Shown here: positions 53,988 through 56,844 of the stretch, piece by piece
Numbering within the stretch: the first letter of the stretch is position 1
Layout: every line of letters starts with the position of its first letter
DNA from: Desulfobulbus sp.
Lineage (GTDB): Bacteria; Desulfobacterota; Desulfobulbia; Desulfobulbales; Desulfobulbaceae
Direction: 5' to 3'
Length of the DNA: 56,844 bases
NCBI GenBank assembly: GCA_009780825.1
Contig: WQZH01000013.1
Span: 1-56,844, forward strand
Notes under the pieces: generated by a model
What the model was told of the DNA's origin: nothing
Databases searched by the model: none
The model's input: the letters and a program-made list of their open reading frames with translations, nothing else
Made by a program: the position numbers and the translations under genes

Positions 53988-56357
53988 TCAGTGACGCGGC
54001 CGCAGCCAGCGGGCGGCAACCCCGCCCAATACCGCCGTACTTGCCAAGCCGCCCACCAGCGTTATCCCCAGCCCCAGTCGCAAAGTCAGCCAGGAAAAAC
54101 CGACCCACGGCAGGAGCAGAACGCGACCGATGAAGCGCAGTGGCGCGCTTGCGGCGACCATCTCGGCCAAGGACGGCGATACCCTGTAGTATAGATCGAC
54201 CAACCACCTGCCGCAACGGTTCCCTAGCAGAAAAGTATCACGGAAGTCCCTGAGGATACCGACCGAAGGGTGCAGGAAGGTACCGAACGAGGCAGTGGCG
54301 ATGAAACAGGCATCGGCTGTCCGCACATTGATCTGATTGCCGTAATAGACATTCCCCCCGGCCGTGAGCGCATAGGCCCGCATATAGTAGAAGGTGCCGG
54401 GCATGAGATGTTCCACCACTGCGTTGAACCCGCCTGTGCCGGTGCCGCTGGCTACCACCTCTCCCGCTGTCAGCAGGCGGCCGGCGGATGTATCCTGCCT
54501 GCCGTCATGCCCGGAACCGGATCGAGGCGGCGTTGGAGTCGCGGCCATGGCTTCGGGCAGAAAGAAGGCTGTGACGAGGTCGATTCCCCGTCGGATGATC
54601 GGCGTTTCTCCCATGACGGAGACCTTGCCCGTAAAAAGCGGTCCGGGATGAATACTGAATACCACTCCCCGACGAGTGACATCCTGGCCGAAGGCGGCCG
54701 CGATCTCGCCGCTCACAGTAACCGAATCCCTGGTGACCGCAATGGGGGAAGAGACGGTGACAATGTAGCTGCTGCGGTGCCCTGGCTGATCGGTGATGCG
54801 ATCGATCATCTCCTCGGCCACGAAGCGGGCGGCGACCATTGAGCTGGCATCGCCGCCGTCGGCGGCCCCCACGGCAACGCGATTGCCTTGCCGGTCCGAG
54901 GTCAGGGCGTAGCTGACCGATTCCCCTTCGCTGAAAGTCGTGGTCAGAATCTGCGGCAGCATCGTATTTACGCCCTCTCCGGTTGATGCGGTCGCGCCAT
55001 CCGCCGCGACCTGCGCTTCCGCATGAGCACCGGAAGACGCGACTGCCGGAGCCACAGCCGACAGAGAGCCCGCTGTCTGCAGCTCCTTGATCTGGATGGC
55101 ATTGTTCCACATCTGCAGTTGTCTGATTTGCACTTCGGTGCCGCCGTACAGCCGTACTTCCTGAATGGATGCGTCCTCCGGAAAGACTTCGTCTTGGCCG
55201 GGTGCCGTCGTCTGGCCATGGAGAGCCTGAGAATTTTGGGAGACGGTCGTGTATCCATCCTTGGAGCAGGACAGCAGCAGAAACTGTCGCGTCCCGGCGT
55301 CGGTGGTGAAACCACTGGCAGCCACCCCGTCGGCACCGACATCAACGCTGTAGAGCACATCGTCCTCCCGGCTGACCGGCGTGATTACCGCGCCCTGTTG
55401 GCCGAAGGACGGGTCGACCATCCCCTGGGCCGTGAAACGAAACAGGGCGGAGTCCCGTTTGCCGGGCAATCCCACCGCCCCCGCGACATAGATCCGGCCG
55501 TTTTCGTCCGCAGCGATGCCGTATCCCTCGCTGGCGGCGAGGCTGCCCGCCGGAATCGCGACCCCATACTCGCCAAAACCCGTATCAATGGTTCCGTCCG
55601 CGTGCAATCCCACCAGCATGGCCGAAGAGTTCTTGTTCTCCGCATAGGAGCCAGAAAGGACGAAGGTGCCGTCCTGCCGTTCGAGGATTCCCTCGGCCGT
55701 GGCATCCTCGCCCACAGCGATCAGGCTGACGCCCTGTTCGCCGAAACCGTCATCCGGCTCACCATGGGCGGTATAACGGGCCACCACCAGAATCCTGCCG
55801 CCCGTTCCTTCAGTCGAGCCGGCGACCGTAATCATATCGGACGGACTGACCGTCATGGCGGTGATCTCCTCGTTGCCGTTGCCAATCGAAGTCAGCACCA
55901 CCCCTTCGTCACCGAATGTCCGGTCCAACTGCCCGTCCGGACGATAACAGATCACGGCCAAATCTCGGTCCCGGCCGTTGTAAGCATAGCCGGCCGTGAC
56001 GATCCTGCCGTCGGAGAGCAAACCCAGGGCCAGGGCTTCGTTATCGCCCCCCGACAGCGAGGTGATCACCGTGCCATCGCGGTTAAAACTGGGGTCGGGG
56101 GTGCCGTCGGAATTGAAACGGAGCAGGGAAGAGTTGAGGATATTATTCTGCGACGAGGCACCGGCGATCAGGATTTTGCCATCCGGTTGCACAAGAACCG
56201 CATGCCCGCTACTCCTGCCGCCCAGTTCGACCGCCACCCTGCCGTTCAGGCCGAAGGAGGCATCGAGTCCGGGAAAAGCCCACGCACCCTGCTCGCCACA
56301 TCCAATGACCAAAACCCAGAAAATCATGACCACGGAAATTCGACACGCCATCGTCAT
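53988..56357 (-). CDS. Delta-60 repeat protein with CFI-box C-terminal sorting-type segment
   Basis: A 789-residue exported protein. The signal peptide ends either at a lipobox-like VIGC (about residue 20) or at AWA-F. Residues about 28-370 hold six Delta-60 units (pattern LDPSFGxxG followed by VQPDGKILIAG-like strands), a predicted beta propeller. A linker of low complexity follows, then a fibronectin-like segment (YYMRAYALTAGGNVYYG). The end has CFIATASFGTFLHPSVGILRDFRDTFLL at about 683, the CFI-box, then a YYRVSPSLA block, a TM helix and an RWLRPRH tail, as in CFI-box-CTERM proteins. It lies 54 bp before gspG and may be T2SS cargo or a surface-anchored product. Confidence 0.78.
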   Translation of the reverse strand: MTMACRISVVMIFWVLVIGCGEQGAWAFPGLDASFGLNGRVAVELGGRSSGHAVLVQPDGKILIAGASSQNNILNSSLLRFNSDGTPDPSFNRDGTVITSLSGGDNEALALGLLSDGRIVTAGYAYNGRDRDLAVICYRPDGQLDRTFGDEGVVLTSIGNGNEEITAMTVSPSDMITVAGSTEGTGGRILVVARYTAHGEPDDGFGEQGVSLIAVGEDATAEGILERQDGTFVLSGSYAENKNSSAMLVGLHADGTIDTGFGEYGVAIPAGSLAASEGYGIAADENGRIYVAGAVGLPGKRDSALFRFTAQGMVDPSFGQQGAVITPVSREDDVLYSVDVGADGVAASGFTTDAGTRQFLLLSCSKDGYTTVSQNSQALHGQTTAPGQDEVFPEDASIQEVRLYGGTEVQIRQLQMWNNAIQIKELQTAGSLSAVAPAVASSGAHAEAQVAADGATASTGEGVNTMLPQILTTTFSEGESVSYALTSDRQGNRVAVGAADGGDASSMVAARFVAEEMIDRITDQPGHRSSYIVTVSSPIAVTRDSVTVSGEIAAAFGQDVTRRGVVFSIHPGPLFTGKVSVMGETPIIRRGIDLVTAFFLPEAMAATPTPPRSGSGHDGRQDTSAGRLLTAGEVVASGTGTGGFNAVVEHLMPGTFYYMRAYALTAGGNVYYGNQINVRTADACFIATASFGTFLHPSVGILRDFRDTFLLGNRCGRWLVDLYYRVSPSLAEMVAASAPLRFIGRVLLLPWVGFSWLTLRLGLGITLVGGLASTAVLGGVAARWLRPRH

Positions 56358-56502
56358 GCCTCAGGAAAAACGGAATCCATAGTTATCCAATCGAAATACG
56401 CACTATTATCGATACGTACTGCACTCAAACTCTCAAGAGAAAAACAACTATCATAATATCTTCCCTGTCTTTCTGTCTCTTATCAACCGAAACTTTCTGT
56501 TC

Positions 56503-56552
56503 CCAAACAAAAAAATGTATCTGGATGGTGTGTTCGCCATCCGGATACATCG
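56503..56552 (-). terminator. Rho-independent terminator
   Basis: On the minus strand ATGTATCCGGATGG pairs with CCATCCAGATACAT (13 of 14 bases; 56515-56528 and 56537-56550 on plus) around an 8-nt loop, directly followed by TTTTTTTGTTTGGG. This strong stem plus T-run would end transcription from the transposase remnant before the Delta-60 gene. The 145 bases between it and 56357 hold only a leader; no clear promoter was seen. Confidence 0.75.
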
Positions 56553-56628
56553 TGTGACAGCGCCTCGCCCTGTCTTGCGCCATGCATCTTCAGACAAAGC
56601 GGCTCCATCGGGGGCGTGTTTTTTTGGT

Positions 56629-56844
56629 TCATCCGGCAAATGCGTACCTGGAGTTGTGGAGGTTATAGAGCCTGAGTTTGAAATATTCCATATCCCTGAA
56701 GCCGTAGGCTTGTCGCTTCATGCTTTGAGCTTTTTGGCTTTTTTCGCCACGGTCTGGAGAAAAGGAGAGACCGCTTGCTTGCTCGTGCCCTCGACGGCAT
56801 GGAGGATTCGCCCGGATTGGAGATCGACGAAGATGGTCATGTAG
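56629..56844 (-). pseudogene. ISL3-like transposase remnant
   Basis: Two out-of-frame pieces lie head to tail. The first (56718-56843) reads MTIFVDLQSGRILHAVEG and stops; the second (56629-56721) reads MKRQAYGFRDMEYFKLRLYN to RYAFAG and a stop. They overlap as ATGA. The first piece is the start of the DDE core of ISL3-type transposases, the second their last ~30 residues; the middle is deleted. The gene runs off the window edge, but the internal deletion alone makes it inactive. Confidence 0.7.

Noticed and set aside
56451..56639. A 62-codon minus-strand frame
   Set aside because: It spans the terminator hairpin, its start lies within the transposase remnant, and its product has no family likeness.

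Overview
The window is about 57 kb of GC-rich chromosome (roughly 60 % by eye). The gene set suggests a Gram-negative, sulfate-reducer-like Desulfobacterota, most likely of the Desulfobulbales group: a meso-DAP type peptidoglycan cluster, a complete type II secretion operon, a MurE-MurF fusion, DACNV/DisA-type signalling, and stand-alone Cys-rich modules typical of deltaproteobacterial sensor proteins. The lineage is inferred from gene content and style, not from a marker-gene search.

Layout. (1) 1-1087: the end of an IS3-family element abuts the 3' part of a DUF4020 (SIR2-associated, anti-phage type) gene, which therefore lacks its front half. (2) 1286-9396: accessory and metabolic genes. 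These are a HAD phosphatase, a Clp-fold serine protease-like protein, an MFS transporter, a 3-hydroxyisobutyryl-CoA hydrolase-like protein, a DUF5329 protein, nadA, and a divergent DACNV plus DisA_N-like protein with the DGA and RHR motifs. (3) 9417-16045: a Bcr/CflA efflux pump, two sensor histidine kinases and a radical SAM protein. (4) 16219-32610: the division and cell wall (dcw) cluster on the minus strand, read mraZ-rsmH-ftsL-ftsI-murE/F-mraY-murD-(small Zn protein)-murG-murC-murB-ftsQ-ftsA-ftsZ. It has a clear promoter and MraZ boxes. (5) 32816-40765: a minus-strand maintenance operon, recN-thiouridylase-cca-rlmE-yebC-ruvC-ruvA-ruvB. (6) 40809-41390: a DtxR/MntR-type regulator with its own palindromic operator. 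(7) 41506-56357: type II secretion, with gspF on plus and gspG-H-I-J-K-L-M-N-C-D-E on minus, headed by a Delta-60 repeat / CFI-box protein. (8) 56503-56844: a terminator and a decayed ISL3-like transposase.

The most interesting point is in the dcw cluster. The ftsI product keeps the class B PBP architecture (TM anchor, dimerisation domain, transpeptidase fold, PASTA domain) but has lost all three catalytic motifs: SxxK, SxN and KTG. The usual ftsW slot between murD and murG holds only a 67-residue Cys-rich protein. The locus therefore seems to lack both septal synthases of the normal FtsW-FtsI pair while every precursor-synthesis gene is intact. Other points of note are the MurE-MurF fusion, a secretin with a C-terminal TPR tail, a 66-bp tandem repeat inside gspJ, and a possible c-di-AMP synthase in a Gram-negative organism.

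No tRNA, rRNA, CRISPR array or confident riboswitch was seen. All family assignments come from reading the translated sequences; no database search was run.
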